Assembly (NCBI GenBank): GCA_031291175.1
Contig: JARLJO010000045.1
Coordinates: 1 to 64,000 of the forward strand
Direction of reading: 5' to 3'
DNA length: 64,000 nucleotides
DNA from: Gammaproteobacteria bacterium
Lineage (GTDB): Bacteria > Pseudomonadota > Gammaproteobacteria > DSM-16500
Position 1 is the first letter of the stretch, and every line of letters begins with the position of its first letter. Under the pieces are notes generated by a model. The model searched no databases and was not told where the DNA came from. It saw only the letters and a program-made list of their open reading frames with translations. The translations under genes were made by a program, and so were the position numbers. Positions 9,213 through 17,828 of the stretch are shown piece by piece.

Positions 9213-9729
9213 TGACTGGGGTCCTGTCATGGTAGGTTTACTTTTTTCGTGCTGCTCGCACGTAAAAAGCAAACCTACCCTGCCACCGTTTTTTATATAA
9301 AAGCTCGCATCCACCATTGCAGCAGCCAAATCAAAAAGTAGGAAGGTTTGTCCTATTATTGACAAGGGCTTGAGGCATTCATCCTGTGGCGCAAAAAATA
9401 TTTTGGAACACTATCAAATTACATTCAGAAAAGATGACTTGTAAACAACAATCCAAAACTCCTTTCTCAGCCAAACTTGTTACTGGTGATGACCCGGAAG
9501 CAAAATTGTTCCGCGGGCTTTTATATAAAAATAGCGTTAACTCAAGGAGAGTGATCATCTTATGGAAGCGAATTGCCGCCATGGATGGCGGCTTTAACCA
9601 CAGGGATGTGGTGTTTTGAGCTGGAATAAGATGATCACTCTCCTTGAGTTAACACCTTGTAGCTTTGCCTTTTACGCTGCTACGCTTATGCTCCCACAAA
9701 AAAAGTAAACCTACCCTGACAACCCCAGC
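9213..9729. mobile_element. MITE-like element with degenerate terminal inverted repeats
   Basis: The left end reads TGACTGGGGTCCTGTCA (from 9213). The right end (about 9712-9729) is an imperfect complement of it. The left end carries a hairpin (GGTAGGTTTA at 9231-9240 against its complement near 9271-9279), and the same arm complement, AAACCTACC, recurs next to the right end. The left end matches the element at 55674-56064, so this is a dispersed family. A separate long cruciform is nested inside. No transposase or convincing gene is present, so any mobility would depend on enzymes supplied from elsewhere. It fills most of the gene-free stretch 9118-9742. Confidence 0.55.
9536..9653. repeat. 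Cloverleaf-forming perfect 28-bp inverted repeat
   Basis: Arms at 9536-9563 and 9626-9653 are perfectly complementary over 28 bp. The 62-nt centre holds two further hairpins: an 8-bp stem at 9575-9592 (GCCGCCAT-GG-ATGGCGGC) and a 6-bp stem at 9597-9612. The whole can fold into a long stem with two side arms. It has no ribosome binding site or promoter that I can see, and it lies within a larger MITE-like element. Its age and function are unknown. Confidence 0.75.
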
Positions 9730-9742
9730 CATTTTAAGAGAT

Positions 9743-12424
9743 TTAAGCAGCAGGCGCGGCGCTTTTCGCAATAACAACAGCCAGCTCATCAATTTTATTT
9801 GCTTCAATTCTTGTCGTTGTCTGCAAGAACCCCCCGCGCTTATACACATTAATAAAACCAAAAAATAAAGCACAGCTCACGATTTCCCCCGCAAGACGAA
9901 GCATTTTATTAAAGAAGCTTTTATGCTCATCAATTAGCTCTTTAAAAGGCGCAGATTCAAGCCTTTCATGCACGTCCTCGGCAAACCTATCTGCGGCATG
10001 CTTTTTCTCTACAGGATCTGGATGCTTATTTTCTTGCAAAAACTGCAGTGTGTCGTCGCAAATTTCTTTCATGACATAGCGCAAGCTCGCTGCTTTTTCA
10101 TTACGATTCTCATCTTGCATTTTTTTAATATGGCTACGTACTTCACCATAGACATTATATAGCTCTAAGCAATATTTTTTTTGTGGACCGCGCGGCAGTT
10201 TCAACACTTGTTCTCGTACTGTTCTTAGTGCTTGATCGAGCTGAGCCAACGACACCTCTTGATTTATGCCTGCGTGCTGATCCACCAAATTGTTACCTGC
10301 CACGGGAGCAGGTGGCACAGGATTAGCGGGAACAACAACACCTGGCGGTTGCATGACACCGTTTAACTCTTTCATCTCGGCCAAAGCATTATTTGCTGGT
10401 AGACAAACATTAACGGGCGGTTTCTTTATTTTATATTTAGTCGGCACACCACAGGCTGCCAGAAGCTGCGATGCCAATAACAGTATCTTATTTTTTTCAA
10501 CATCAATTTCACCATCAGCGTTGGGGTCAGACATTCTCCTAACGTGTGTCTGAGTCAAATCGTTTATTGAGGAAGTGATATTTCCCGTGATCTTTTCTAG
10601 CAGTCCCATGACCTGGTTGACGACACGATCCTGATCTTCGTCCAGCATGGCGCGCGCCTTTGCGTTATCTCTTTTTATTTGGTCTATTTTGGCGATAAAT
10701 GCTTTTGCAGAGTCGTTAACCTTTTGCCCAAATTCAATTAATGCTTTAAAAATATGATTACAATGAACCGGATCAGAAACATAAATTTCACCCAGTTCTT
10801 TAATCCTATTCCACAAATGAAATCCAAAATGTTGTAACTGAATCATCTCGGTAATGAGAGAAGCATAATCCGAATAAGTGCGAGTTCGCTCAATAATAAG
10901 CGCATCATCTTGTATAGGAACAAAAGTATGGGTCGCTTTAAAATCTTTTTGCTCAGGCACAAGGGTCAAAAAGTTTTCGCACTCGCTAAATAATACTCTC
11001 AACTCTTCCATTTCTTTTTCACTAAACCGCTCATCTTCGAGCTTTTTGATTTCATCAACAGTTAAAACTTTATCTTTATAGACCTTAAGTTCAGCCACTA
11101 ACATTTTAGAAAATAACTTCATATGTGCCAGCTCATCCAACTCAGCTCTTGATAAAGCACTATCCAGAAAGCGACCTTCTGCGAGACCTCTTTTATTCAA
11201 TCGATCAATGGTTTTTTGAGAGAAAAAACCCTCATCGACAAATTGTTTAAATTCGGTGGCCGTTAATTTTTTCTGTTGCAATGCGTGGATCTCAGCCGCA
11301 CTGAAATACCGTATATTTTCAATCTGATCTATGTCTTTTGACGTTAGCTTTTTATCTTGATGTTCTTTCAAGACTGCCAGTGCTTTAGCAGAATAACGCT
11401 TATGCTTATCAATGTATTTTTCGCTTGAAATCAAAAAATCGGCTTGATTGATGCCAGAGGTACTAGAGGTGATAGACTCAGACAATAAAAATTTTGTTGC
11501 GCAGTCATCAATCCACTTCTGCACGGGAGACTCTTTGATAACAGTCGCATGCGCCACACGGAAAAATGGCACATGAAAATTATGGTCGTATTTGAACTTA
11601 GGCCTGACAACACTTTCCGACAATCTCTCAAGTGTCGTTGCATCCACTTTTTTCCATATGTCTTTTGGCACCCCCAACTTGGTTAAGCTTTTAATCATCA
11701 TTTCAGATAAGTGCGTACAAGTAGGCAGAAATTCACAAATCAACTCTTCATGTGAGAGCTTCAAAGCATGGTCTTTTAATAATAATTTGGCATTTTCAAG
11801 TTCACCATACGCCAGCGTCAAACGCTCATAACGTTCGCTGTGCTTATGCAGTGAAGCATATGCACGAACAAAGTTAGTCAAGCCATCCAAATAAGCAATA
11901 CATCTTGCAGTTCCCTCAAACTTAATACAGTGAACACAAATTTCTAAAATCAAATAACAAATAACGCTGGAGGTCACATCATCTTCATGACCTTTTTGAT
12001 AGTCTCTTTCATGAATCCGATCTTCATGAAACTCTCTAAAATAAGCCAAAGCATTTAATAAACTTCTAACACAGGGCGCCATGTGTGGATCACTGTACAT
12101 AGGAATTTGATTATCAATATCATCCAATATGGAACTGGTTAACTGTAAGGACTTTGCTTTAGTAGGATTGTCAGGATCATCCAATTCGAAAGGAGGAGGA
12201 AAAGAAACGGTTTCGCCGGTGGGTTTGTTATTTCTGTCTTTAACGGGAATATTTAATAAATATTGTTTAAAAATTTTATCAACTTCAAGGATTCTTGCGA
12301 GGTGTTCTTTTTCAATGTGTTCTTTATATTTCACTAATGCAATGGTAATTCCCGAAGCGGCTAATGTACCAATGGCTAATATCAATTCCGATGTCGCATT
12401 TGCACCGTCTCTTGCACCTGCCAT
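9743..12424 (-). CDS. Large orphan protein with internal helical repeats, PmrA-box promoter
   Basis: An 893-residue protein of no family I recognise. A hydrophobic segment lies at about 12-31 (SELILAIGTLAASGITIALV), and a weaker one near 845-865 (AGEIVSCALFFGFINVY). Residues about 355-480 contain degenerate helical repeats of roughly 20-24 residues with the pattern L-T/S-x-x-E-I-x-x-L followed by F-S-x-x-x-I-x-x-L. A Pro/Val/Ala-rich linker (about 690-715) precedes a helical C-terminal part. The ATG at 12424 is 51 bp downstream of a perfect tandem CTTAAG box (12475-12491) with a -10 TATATT 8 nt from it. That promoter layout and the absence of housekeeping homology suggest a secreted effector; this is inference. 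Confidence 0.65.
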   Translation of the reverse strand: MAGARDGANATSELILAIGTLAASGITIALVKYKEHIEKEHLARILEVDKIFKQYLLNIPVKDRNNKPTGETVSFPPPFELDDPDNPTKAKSLQLTSSILDDIDNQIPMYSDPHMAPCVRSLLNALAYFREFHEDRIHERDYQKGHEDDVTSSVICYLILEICVHCIKFEGTARCIAYLDGLTNFVRAYASLHKHSERYERLTLAYGELENAKLLLKDHALKLSHEELICEFLPTCTHLSEMMIKSLTKLGVPKDIWKKVDATTLERLSESVVRPKFKYDHNFHVPFFRVAHATVIKESPVQKWIDDCATKFLLSESITSSTSGINQADFLISSEKYIDKHKRYSAKALAVLKEHQDKKLTSKDIDQIENIRYFSAAEIHALQQKKLTATEFKQFVDEGFFSQKTIDRLNKRGLAEGRFLDSALSRAELDELAHMKLFSKMLVAELKVYKDKVLTVDEIKKLEDERFSEKEMEELRVLFSECENFLTLVPEQKDFKATHTFVPIQDDALIIERTRTYSDYASLITEMIQLQHFGFHLWNRIKELGEIYVSDPVHCNHIFKALIEFGQKVNDSAKAFIAKIDQIKRDNAKARAMLDEDQDRVVNQVMGLLEKITGNITSSINDLTQTHVRRMSDPNADGEIDVEKNKILLLASQLLAACGVPTKYKIKKPPVNVCLPANNALAEMKELNGVMQPPGVVVPANPVPPAPVAGNNLVDQHAGINQEVSLAQLDQALRTVREQVLKLPRGPQKKYCLELYNVYGEVRSHIKKMQDENRNEKAASLRYVMKEICDDTLQFLQENKHPDPVEKKHAADRFAEDVHERLESAPFKELIDEHKSFFNKMLRLAGEIVSCALFFGFINVYKRGGFLQTTTRIEANKIDELAVVIAKSAAPAA

Positions 12425-12460
12425 AATAATCTCCCTATTATCACAACCCTATTAATTTAT

Positions 12461-12491
12461 AATATAGGACGATACTTAAGGGAATCTTAAG
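12461..12491 (-). promoter_or_regulatory. PmrA-like box and -10 of the 893-residue orphan
   Basis: On the minus strand CTTAAG-N5-CTTAAG (12491 to 12475) is followed after 8 nt by TATATT (12466-12461), about 36 nt before the start codon. Tandem CTTAA hexamers with 11-bp periodicity are the known binding site of PmrA/BasR response regulators. Confidence 0.65.
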
Positions 12492-12556
12492 GAAGAGACG
12501 GAGCATCAGAACCAAGCAAAGCAATCCGGCTCAACTTTGAATAATAATAAGATTCT

Positions 12557-12609
12557 GTAGCACGGACTAAAACCCCCACGCTTTTTGTGGGGGTCTTAGT
12601 CCGTGCTAC
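12557..12609. repeat. Dispersed palindrome, 'gtagcacggacta' family, copy 1
   Basis: A near-perfect 53-bp palindrome. GTAGCACGGACTAA pairs with TTAGTCCGTGCTAC, and an inner ACCCCCAC pairs with GTGGGGGT around a short T-rich loop. Three further copies lie in the window (15223-15273, 45469-45520, 45643-45694), all intergenic. This is a REP-like family. It may also act as a transcription stop between the 893-residue gene's promoter region and pmbA. Confidence 0.75.
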
Positions 12610-12674
12610 CAGTTCAAAGTTGAACTCGACTGCCCTGCCAACCCGACGATATATCCCGGGCCTCAATCAACAAC

Positions 12675-14021
12675 TTACTCACCAGCAATCGTCATCTCTT
12701 CAAGCAAAATGGAACCAGTCTGAATATTGCCACGGGTATCCACATCGTTTGCCACTTCAACTAAATTGCCATACATGTCTTGCAATCTGCCAGCCAATGT
12801 AATTTCTTCAACTGGATATTGGATTTCACCATTTTCTACCCAGAAACCGCTCATGCCACGTGAATAATCACCAGTCACCAAGTTCACGCCATTACCCATC
12901 AGCTCAGTGACTAATATGCCCTTACCCATTTTTTTCATGAGAGCTGGCAAATCTTTATCACCTGTTGAAATAAATAAGTTATGTACGCCACCGCCATTAC
13001 CAGTGGTTTCCATCCCTAATTTTTTCGCTGAATAAATACCCATTGCATAGCTTTTTAAAATACCTTTGTCGATAAAAACATTGGGACGAGTTGCTACACC
13101 ATCATCATCAAACGGCGCAGAGCCCAAGTATTTTGCGAGATAAGGTCTTTCATCAATTTGGACATGATCAGGAAACACACGCTGTCCCAGATGATCTAAC
13201 AAGAATGAAGACTTGCGATACAAGCTACTCCCCTGAATAGCAGAAACAAAATGCCCGAGAAGGCCTCTCGCTTCCTCTGCCGCATAAATCACGGGAACCT
13301 TACAAGTAGATAGGCGCTGGGCGCCAAGACGTCTTACCGTGCGTTCTACTGCGGTCTCAGCAACATGTTGAATGGATTCGAGCATGGAAGGGTCGCACGC
13401 CACCGAATAACAATAATCACGTTGCATTTCTTTACCTTTTTTTGCGATCAAAACACAGCTGATTTCGTGACGTGTAACAGGACAAGTGCCAATAAAGCCT
13501 TGGGTATTACCATAGCTATGCCAAACTTCACCGGTTGAAAGCGTGGCACCCTCGGAGTTCACAATGCGCTTATCCTTGCTTAAAGCCATGGCTTCACATT
13601 CCAGCACCATTTCAATTGCTTGGGGTACAGAGAGACTCCAAGGTGAATAGATGTCCACGCTGGGATAATCGAAAGCTAATAATTTTTTATCGGCTAAAGC
13701 ATTAAATTCGTCTTCGTCGGTAAAACGTGCAATGTTGCATGCCGCTTGTACCGCAGACCGGATAGCTTCAGGACGCACATCAGACAAACTTGCAGTCCCA
13801 CAACGCTTACCAAAATAAACCGTCAGCTCAATAATCTTATCTTGGTTGTATTCGACTGTCTCAACCTCACCTTTACGGGCTGTCACCGTGAAACCTTTGT
13901 TTACAGCGACATCAACTTCAGCGCTAGTGGCCCCTTGCTGTACAGCTTCACGCAAAATATCAGCAACAAGCTGTTCTAGATGAGGTTGATTAAAATAATC
14001 CATTTTTGTGATATCAGGCAT
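12675..14021 (-). CDS. pmbA: PmbA/TldE, inactive partner of the TldD-PmbA metalloprotease
   Basis: A 448-residue member of the TldD/PmbA family. It lacks the HExxxH zinc motif, as expected for PmbA, and has the family's C-terminal core: VTGDYSRGMSGFWVENGEIQYPVEEITLAG. PmbA and TldD form a heterodimer that degrades unfolded peptides, matures microcin B17-type peptides and acts on CcdA. Its partner tldD is also in the window, separated by the small His-rich gene and darP, both on the opposite strand. The length matches E. coli PmbA (about 450). Confidence 0.94.
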   Translation of the reverse strand: MPDITKMDYFNQPHLEQLVADILREAVQQGATSAEVDVAVNKGFTVTARKGEVETVEYNQDKIIELTVYFGKRCGTASLSDVRPEAIRSAVQAACNIARFTDEDEFNALADKKLLAFDYPSVDIYSPWSLSVPQAIEMVLECEAMALSKDKRIVNSEGATLSTGEVWHSYGNTQGFIGTCPVTRHEISCVLIAKKGKEMQRDYCYSVACDPSMLESIQHVAETAVERTVRRLGAQRLSTCKVPVIYAAEEARGLLGHFVSAIQGSSLYRKSSFLLDHLGQRVFPDHVQIDERPYLAKYLGSAPFDDDGVATRPNVFIDKGILKSYAMGIYSAKKLGMETTGNGGGVHNLFISTGDKDLPALMKKMGKGILVTELMGNGVNLVTGDYSRGMSGFWVENGEIQYPVEEITLAGRLQDMYGNLVEVANDVDTRGNIQTGSILLEEMTIAGE

Positions 14022-14163
14022 ACGTCATCTCTTAGTTACGCATATAGGTTGCAAAGATTTTATAGTATTTACGTTAAATAAAGCTAATGAAACTTGCATG
14101 CTGAGCAGATATGGTTAAGAATAGTTATGTTTTTAAAAACTTACGTTCAAGGAGATTAACCTC

Positions 14164-14511
14164 ATGAGGAAATTTGTTACATTGTTAGCTGCAACCACTT
14201 TATTGGCTTCTACAGTTGCTTTAGCTGAAGATCAAGGCAATTCAAATGATGTGTTGCAAACTGTTCCACACCAACAAAATGCTGAAGGCATGAACGTTGC
14301 TGAAAATGATGCGGCTGCAAAGCCTGCTGCTGATCAAGCTATGGCTGCTCAAGAGCCAGCTGCTGAAGCTAAAGCTGCTAAAAAGCATCATCATAAGAAG
14401 CATCACCATGCTGTAAAACATCATCATCACAAAGCTAAAGCAGAATCCACTGAAGCCGCTCCAGCACCAGCAGCAGCTGAACCAGCTCAGTCTTCTGAAC
14501 AGCCTAAATAA
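14164..14511 (+). CDS. Small secreted Ala/His/Lys-rich protein
   Basis: A 115-residue protein with a clear signal peptide (MRKFVTLLAATTLLASTVALA, cleavage about residue 21). The mature part is low-complexity: an acidic/Ala-rich stretch, then a His/Lys cluster (KKHHHKKHHHAVKHHHHK, about 77-94), then an Ala/Pro/Glu tail. The ribosome binding site is strong (AAGGAG, 8 nt before the ATG). A periplasmic metal-binding or nucleic acid-binding role would fit the His and Lys clusters, but no family is recognised. It lies 12 bp upstream of darP and may be co-transcribed with it. Confidence 0.75.
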   Translation: MRKFVTLLAATTLLASTVALAEDQGNSNDVLQTVPHQQNAEGMNVAENDAAAKPAADQAMAAQEPAAEAKAAKKHHHKKHHHAVKHHHHKAKAESTEAAPAPAAAEPAQSSEQPK

Positions 14512-14523
14512 GTAGAGAATAGT

Positions 14524-15030
14524 ATGCAAGAGCCAGACAATCTTCCAGAACGCGAAAGCAAAACCCAACGCAAAAAGCAGATGCTGGCTCTGCAGAAAAT
14601 CGGTGTTATCTTGGTTGAGTTACCAGCTGCACAACTCGCCAAGATTCCATTAGAATCCCCTCTTAAAGAAGCCGTGATTGAAGCTCGCTCATTAAAAAGC
14701 CATGAAGGCAAGCGCCGTCAAATGCAATACATCGGCAAACTGATGCGCAATATTGACGCACAGCCAATCTTGGATGCACTAGATAAGATTCAACTCAAAG
14801 ATAACCACAGCCGCTCACTCTTTCATCAAGTTGAACGCTGGCGTGATAAATTTATTGCTGAAGGCGATAAAGTATTACAAGAATTTATTCAAAAATTTCC
14901 TAAAACGGACAATCAGCATCTTCGTCAGCTAATCCGTAATGCTCAAAAAGACACTAAAGCTGAGAAAAATACTGGAGCTGATACCGCATTGTTTCGTTAT
15001 CTGAAAGAGATTATCGACAGTAATTTATAA
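14524..15030 (+). CDS. darP: DarP (YjgA), 50S ribosome-associated maturation protein
   Basis: A 168-residue protein of the YjgA/DUF615 family: ESKTQRKKQMLALQKIGVILVELP at the N-terminus and IRNAQKDTKAEKN near the C-terminus are family hallmarks. DarP associates with late 50S assembly intermediates. In many proteobacteria the gene lies next to pmbA, as here (divergent, with one small gene between). Confidence 0.93.
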   Translation: MQEPDNLPERESKTQRKKQMLALQKIGVILVELPAAQLAKIPLESPLKEAVIEARSLKSHEGKRRQMQYIGKLMRNIDAQPILDALDKIQLKDNHSRSLFHQVERWRDKFIAEGDKVLQEFIQKFPKTDNQHLRQLIRNAQKDTKAEKNTGADTALFRYLKEIIDSNL

Positions 15031-15100
15031 GCGCCCATCACAAGTTTATGCAGATTTGCCGTACATTAGTGCACGAAGGCAGAAACCTATCTATTTTTAG

Positions 15101-15175
15101 CACAAAACCCAACATCGCTTTATAGCTGTGCGACAAAAATGTGACGCCAGTGGGCTTTAATGATTACGGTGGGGA
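15101..15175. repeat. Dispersed 'aacccaacat' palindrome, degenerate copy
   Basis: The stretch beginning CACAAAACCCAACATCGC and ending near GTGGGCTTTAATGATTACGG resembles, in the same order, the elements at 23820-23910 and (inverted) 55826-55942. The right arm is degraded. It occupies part of the 247-bp gap between darP and tldD, together with the next palindrome. Confidence 0.5.
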
Positions 15176-15222
15176 TTTTTGGCTCGTATGTGCTGAGTGA
15201 ATGTGTGTGTGATTTAGCAGAG

Positions 15223-15273
15223 GTTCGCAGACACAACCCCCACAAAAAGCGTGGGGGTCTTAGTCCGTGCTAC
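15223..15273. repeat. Dispersed palindrome, 'gtagcacggacta' family, copy 2
   Basis: Inverted relative to the copy at 12557-12609: the core ACCCCCACAAAAAGCGTGGG and the arm TTAGTCCGTGCTAC are identical in sequence, while the left arm (GTTCGCAGACAC) has diverged. It lies 4 bp from the tldD stop codon and could form a transcription-stopping hairpin there. Confidence 0.7.
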
Positions 15274-15277
15274 TAAA

Positions 15278-16723
15278 CTACTCTTTTGCTGTTCCACCTA
15301 CCGTAAGCGCATCAACACGTAAAGTTGGCTGACCCACGCCCACAGGCACGCTCTGACCATCTTTGCCACAAATTCCAATGCCCGAATCCAGCTGCAAATC
15401 ATTCCCAACCATGGAGACTTTTGTTAATACATCAGGTCCATTGCCAATCAATGTCGCGCCTTTTACCGGCCGCGTTATTTTACCATTTTCAATTAAATAC
15501 GCTTCGCTTGCGGAAAACACAAACTTCCCTGAAGTAATGTCCACCTGGCCGCCACCAAAATTCACGGCATAAATGCCTTTTTTAACCGAAGCAATGATTT
15601 CTTCCGGTGTGGATTTACCTGGCAACATATAGGTGTTCGTCATCCGTGGCATTGGAATATGTGCATATGATTCCCGACGTCCATTACCCGTGGATTGACC
15701 ACCCATCAAACGCGCATTGCGTTTATCTTGCATATAATTGCGCAAAATACCATTTTCAATTAGCACATTGCATTGTGTGGGTGTGCCCTCATCGTCCACA
15801 TTCAAGGAGCCTCGTCGATTCGGTAATGTACCGTCATCCACCACCGTACAAAGCGATGTAGCCACTTGCTCACCCATGCGACCACTGAACACGGATGTAC
15901 CCTTACGATTAAAATCACCTTCAAGCCCATGCCCCACTGCTTCATGCAGCAATACACCTGGCCAACCCGGGCCCAACACCACCGGCATAGTACCTGCCGG
16001 CGCATCCACGGCTTCTAAATTCACTAAGGCTTGACGAACCGCTTCTGCTGCATAGGACAACGCTTTATCATCGTCCATTAATTGACGATAATCAAAACGT
16101 CCGCCACCACCCGCATAGCCATGCTCACGACGACCATTTTGCTCAACCACCACACTGACATTGAGCCGCACTAATGGACGCACATCTGCCGCTAAATGAC
16201 CATCACTGGCCATAATTAATATGGTTTCGAATTCTGCGGCCAAGCTCACACTCACCTGTATGACACGTGGATCTTGTTTGCGAGCATACGCATCTACTTG
16301 CTGTAATAATGCTACTTTGTCATTCTCACTGAGAGACAACAAAGGATTCACTGGCAAATATAACTCATGCCCCGTTGTCCATTTGGAAGCACTAACCGCC
16401 TGAGTGCCATCATATTTACTAATACTACGCGCCGCCGCTGCTGCTTGCTCTAAGGCTGGCATAATAATGTCATCCGAGTAAGCAAACCCGGTTTTCTCGC
16501 CGCTCATCGCGCGCACACCTACACCACGGTCAATATTGTAGCTACCGCCTTTAATAATCCCATCTTCTAAAACCCAAGATTCTGAGCAAACGGATTGAAA
16601 ATACAAATCCGCATTATCTATCGACTTGCCAAGAATAGAACCCAATACACGCTGTAATTGTTGCTCTGTTAAACCCGCTGGATCCAACAAATCACGACGT
16701 GCGATATCAAGAAAATTAATCAT
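15278..16723 (-). CDS. tldD: TldD, zinc metalloprotease
   Basis: A 481-residue protein, the catalytic subunit of the TldD-PmbA protease. The zinc motif [12 protein letters not shown] (HExxxH) is present around residue 265, with the partner region and the C-terminal [19 protein letters not shown] glycine-rich segment. It cleaves small unstructured peptides inside the heterodimer cavity. Intact and of normal length. Confidence 0.96.
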   Translation of the reverse strand: MINFLDIARRDLLDPAGLTEQQLQRVLGSILGKSIDNADLYFQSVCSESWVLEDGIIKGGSYNIDRGVGVRAMSGEKTGFAYSDDIIMPALEQAAAAARSISKYDGTQAVSASKWTTGHELYLPVNPLLSLSENDKVALLQQVDAYARKQDPRVIQVSVSLAAEFETILIMASDGHLAADVRPLVRLNVSVVVEQNGRREHGYAGGGGRFDYRQLMDDDKALSYAAEAVRQALVNLEAVDAPAGTMPVVLGPGWPGVLLHEAVGHGLEGDFNRKGTSVFSGRMGEQVATSLCTVVDDGTLPNRRGSLNVDDEGTPTQCNVLIENGILRNYMQDKRNARLMGGQSTGNGRRESYAHIPMPRMTNTYMLPGKSTPEEIIASVKKGIYAVNFGGGQVDITSGKFVFSASEAYLIENGKITRPVKGATLIGNGPDVLTKVSMVGNDLQLDSGIGICGKDGQSVPVGVGQPTLRVDALTVGGTAKE

Positions 16724-16794
16724 GCCTTTCCACCTGTGTTTTTTGTCATATTCATTTCACCGAAATAATCTTGCGTTCCCTGCACCATGACTGC

Positions 16795-17077
16795 TTATGC
16801 ATATCGATGTAGTGCATGTATATAAGCCGCTGTTCGCATATCGGTTTTGTGTTTTTCCATTAATTGGTAAACATTATCAAATTCACACGGCATGGTCTCG
16901 TTTAATTTCTGATAAACCGTCTCTGCCGCCCAATAATATTCCGATTTGTTTTGTACCCATTCAAAAAACTGACGCTGACACCATCCGCATTGGCTAAAAA
17001 GACTTATCTGTATCAATGGCCACGCAGGAAAAAGCTTTATTAAGTCGCGAAAGCACCTCTGCATAGATATTTGCCAT
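16795..17077 (-). pseudogene. gdhA: Collapsed glutamate dehydrogenase gene (gdhA remnant)
   Basis: A perfect ribosome binding site (AAGGAGG at 17084-17090) precedes an ATG at 17077 that opens MANIYAEVLSRLNKAF, matching the N-terminus of bacterial glutamate dehydrogenases, and stops at a TAG (16994-16996). In another frame directly after it come A-N-A-D-G-V-S-V-S-F and then, across a single-base shift in a run of six A (16963-16968, T on the coding strand), FEWVQNKSEYYWA through KTDMRTAAYIHALHRYA, which is the GDH C-terminus. The central part, including both Rossmann and catalytic regions, is missing. So the first ~25 and last ~70 codons survive, joined by a large internal deletion and broken by a frameshift. 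Confidence 0.85.
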
Positions 17078-17178
17078 TTAGATCCTCCTTGAAAAACACC
17101 GCTATTGCTAACCTGAATAAATAGGATAAAATAGAAACTTAGTTCATAAACCAGTTTTTTTTGCAAAGGGATGCTGCA

Positions 17179-17592
17179 ATGAGAACATTATACCCGCTTA
17201 GTGCAATTTTTATAGCCTTGATTCTAACGTCTTGCGCGACAACTGACAGTACAACCAGTCCGTCAGCCACAGTACAAGCAACGCAACAAACCACCAGCGC
17301 AACAAATGACATGACAACACCAGCAACAGCCCCACCCAAATGTCATCACAAAAAGAATCCTCTGAATGTCAGTTTTTTGACAAGCCAAAAACCCCAACGC
17401 CCATTCTTGGTGTTAGGCGAAACCAAAGTGTCTAAATTCAATTTGGTAGGGATTAAAAGACAAGAAGCTACCTTACGTGAAATATTGAGCCAGGAAGCCG
17501 CTTCGTTAGGTGGGGATGCCGTGATGAACATTAAACACGACGACCATACAGTCACAGCGACTGTGATTGCGTATAAACAAATCCTAGTGTAA
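17179..17592 (+). CDS. Small lipoprotein of unknown function
   Basis: A 137-residue predicted lipoprotein: signal MRTLYPLSAIFIALILTSC, lipobox LTSC with the acylated Cys at about residue 19. A Thr/Ser/Ala-rich linker (20-60) precedes a compact C-terminal domain (about 65-137) with the segment REILSQEAASLGGDAVMNIKHDD. That last part resembles small YbjQ-like or Rcs-lipoprotein-like alpha/beta domains, without a certain assignment. The ATG at 17179 (preceded by AAAGGG) is preferred over an upstream TTG at 17161. It is divergent from the gdhA remnant. Confidence 0.75.
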   Translation: MRTLYPLSAIFIALILTSCATTDSTTSPSATVQATQQTTSATNDMTTPATAPPKCHHKKNPLNVSFLTSQKPQRPFLVLGETKVSKFNLVGIKRQEATLREILSQEAASLGGDAVMNIKHDDHTVTATVIAYKQILV

Positions 17593-17608
17593 TCCTACAA
17601 AAAACTTA

Positions 17609-17634
17609 CCCGGGCTCAAGAATAGAACCCGGGC
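17609..17634. terminator. Possible hairpin terminator after the lipoprotein gene
   Basis: CCCGGGCTC and GAACCCGGG (about 17609-17634) form a 9-bp stem with one mismatch. A run of six A lies just to the left (17599-17604), so read on the minus strand the hairpin is followed by a U-run, giving an intrinsic terminator for minus-strand transcription from mscK. In the plus direction there is no U-run. Confidence 0.4.
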
Positions 17635-17637
17635 AAA

Positions 17638-17790
17638 TTGACTGGGGCTCTGTCAGGCCCATATCATTACCCATAACTATTACTCATAGCACAGAGAACT
17701 TACGGGGAATGATATGGTCAGGCCAGGTTGCTTTTTTCGTGCTCGCAAGCTCCGCGCAAAAAAAAACAACCTGACCTGCTACCCCGTTTT
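17638..17790. repeat. Diverged MITE-like repeat with two nested palindromes
   Basis: It starts TTGACTGGGGCTCTGTCAGG, a variant of the terminal repeat at 9213 and 55674. Inside are an inverted pair CCATATCATTAC/GGAATGATATGG and a hairpin with arms CAGGTTG (17724-17730) and CAACCTG (17766-17772). Part of it (GGGAAATGATATGG...CCTG) recurs at about 34408-34430. No coding capacity. It accounts for the gap between the lipoprotein gene and mscK. Confidence 0.5.
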
Positions 17791-17828
17791 TTTAATTCAC
17801 TTTTCACTTTCGCGTGAATGAGTAGTGA

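Noticed and set aside
9386..9619. 77-codon plus-strand open frame
   Set aside because: It lies inside the MITE-like element and runs through the cloverleaf palindrome. No ribosome binding site or recognisable product.
14242..14568. 108-codon minus-strand open frame
   Set aside because: It is the shadow of the Ala/His/Lys-rich gene, giving a Met/Phe/Ser-rich translation without family features.
16795..17166. 123-codon open frame as an independent gene
   Set aside because: Its C-terminal part is the out-of-frame tail of glutamate dehydrogenase. The true start with a ribosome binding site is in another frame, so it is a pseudogene fragment.
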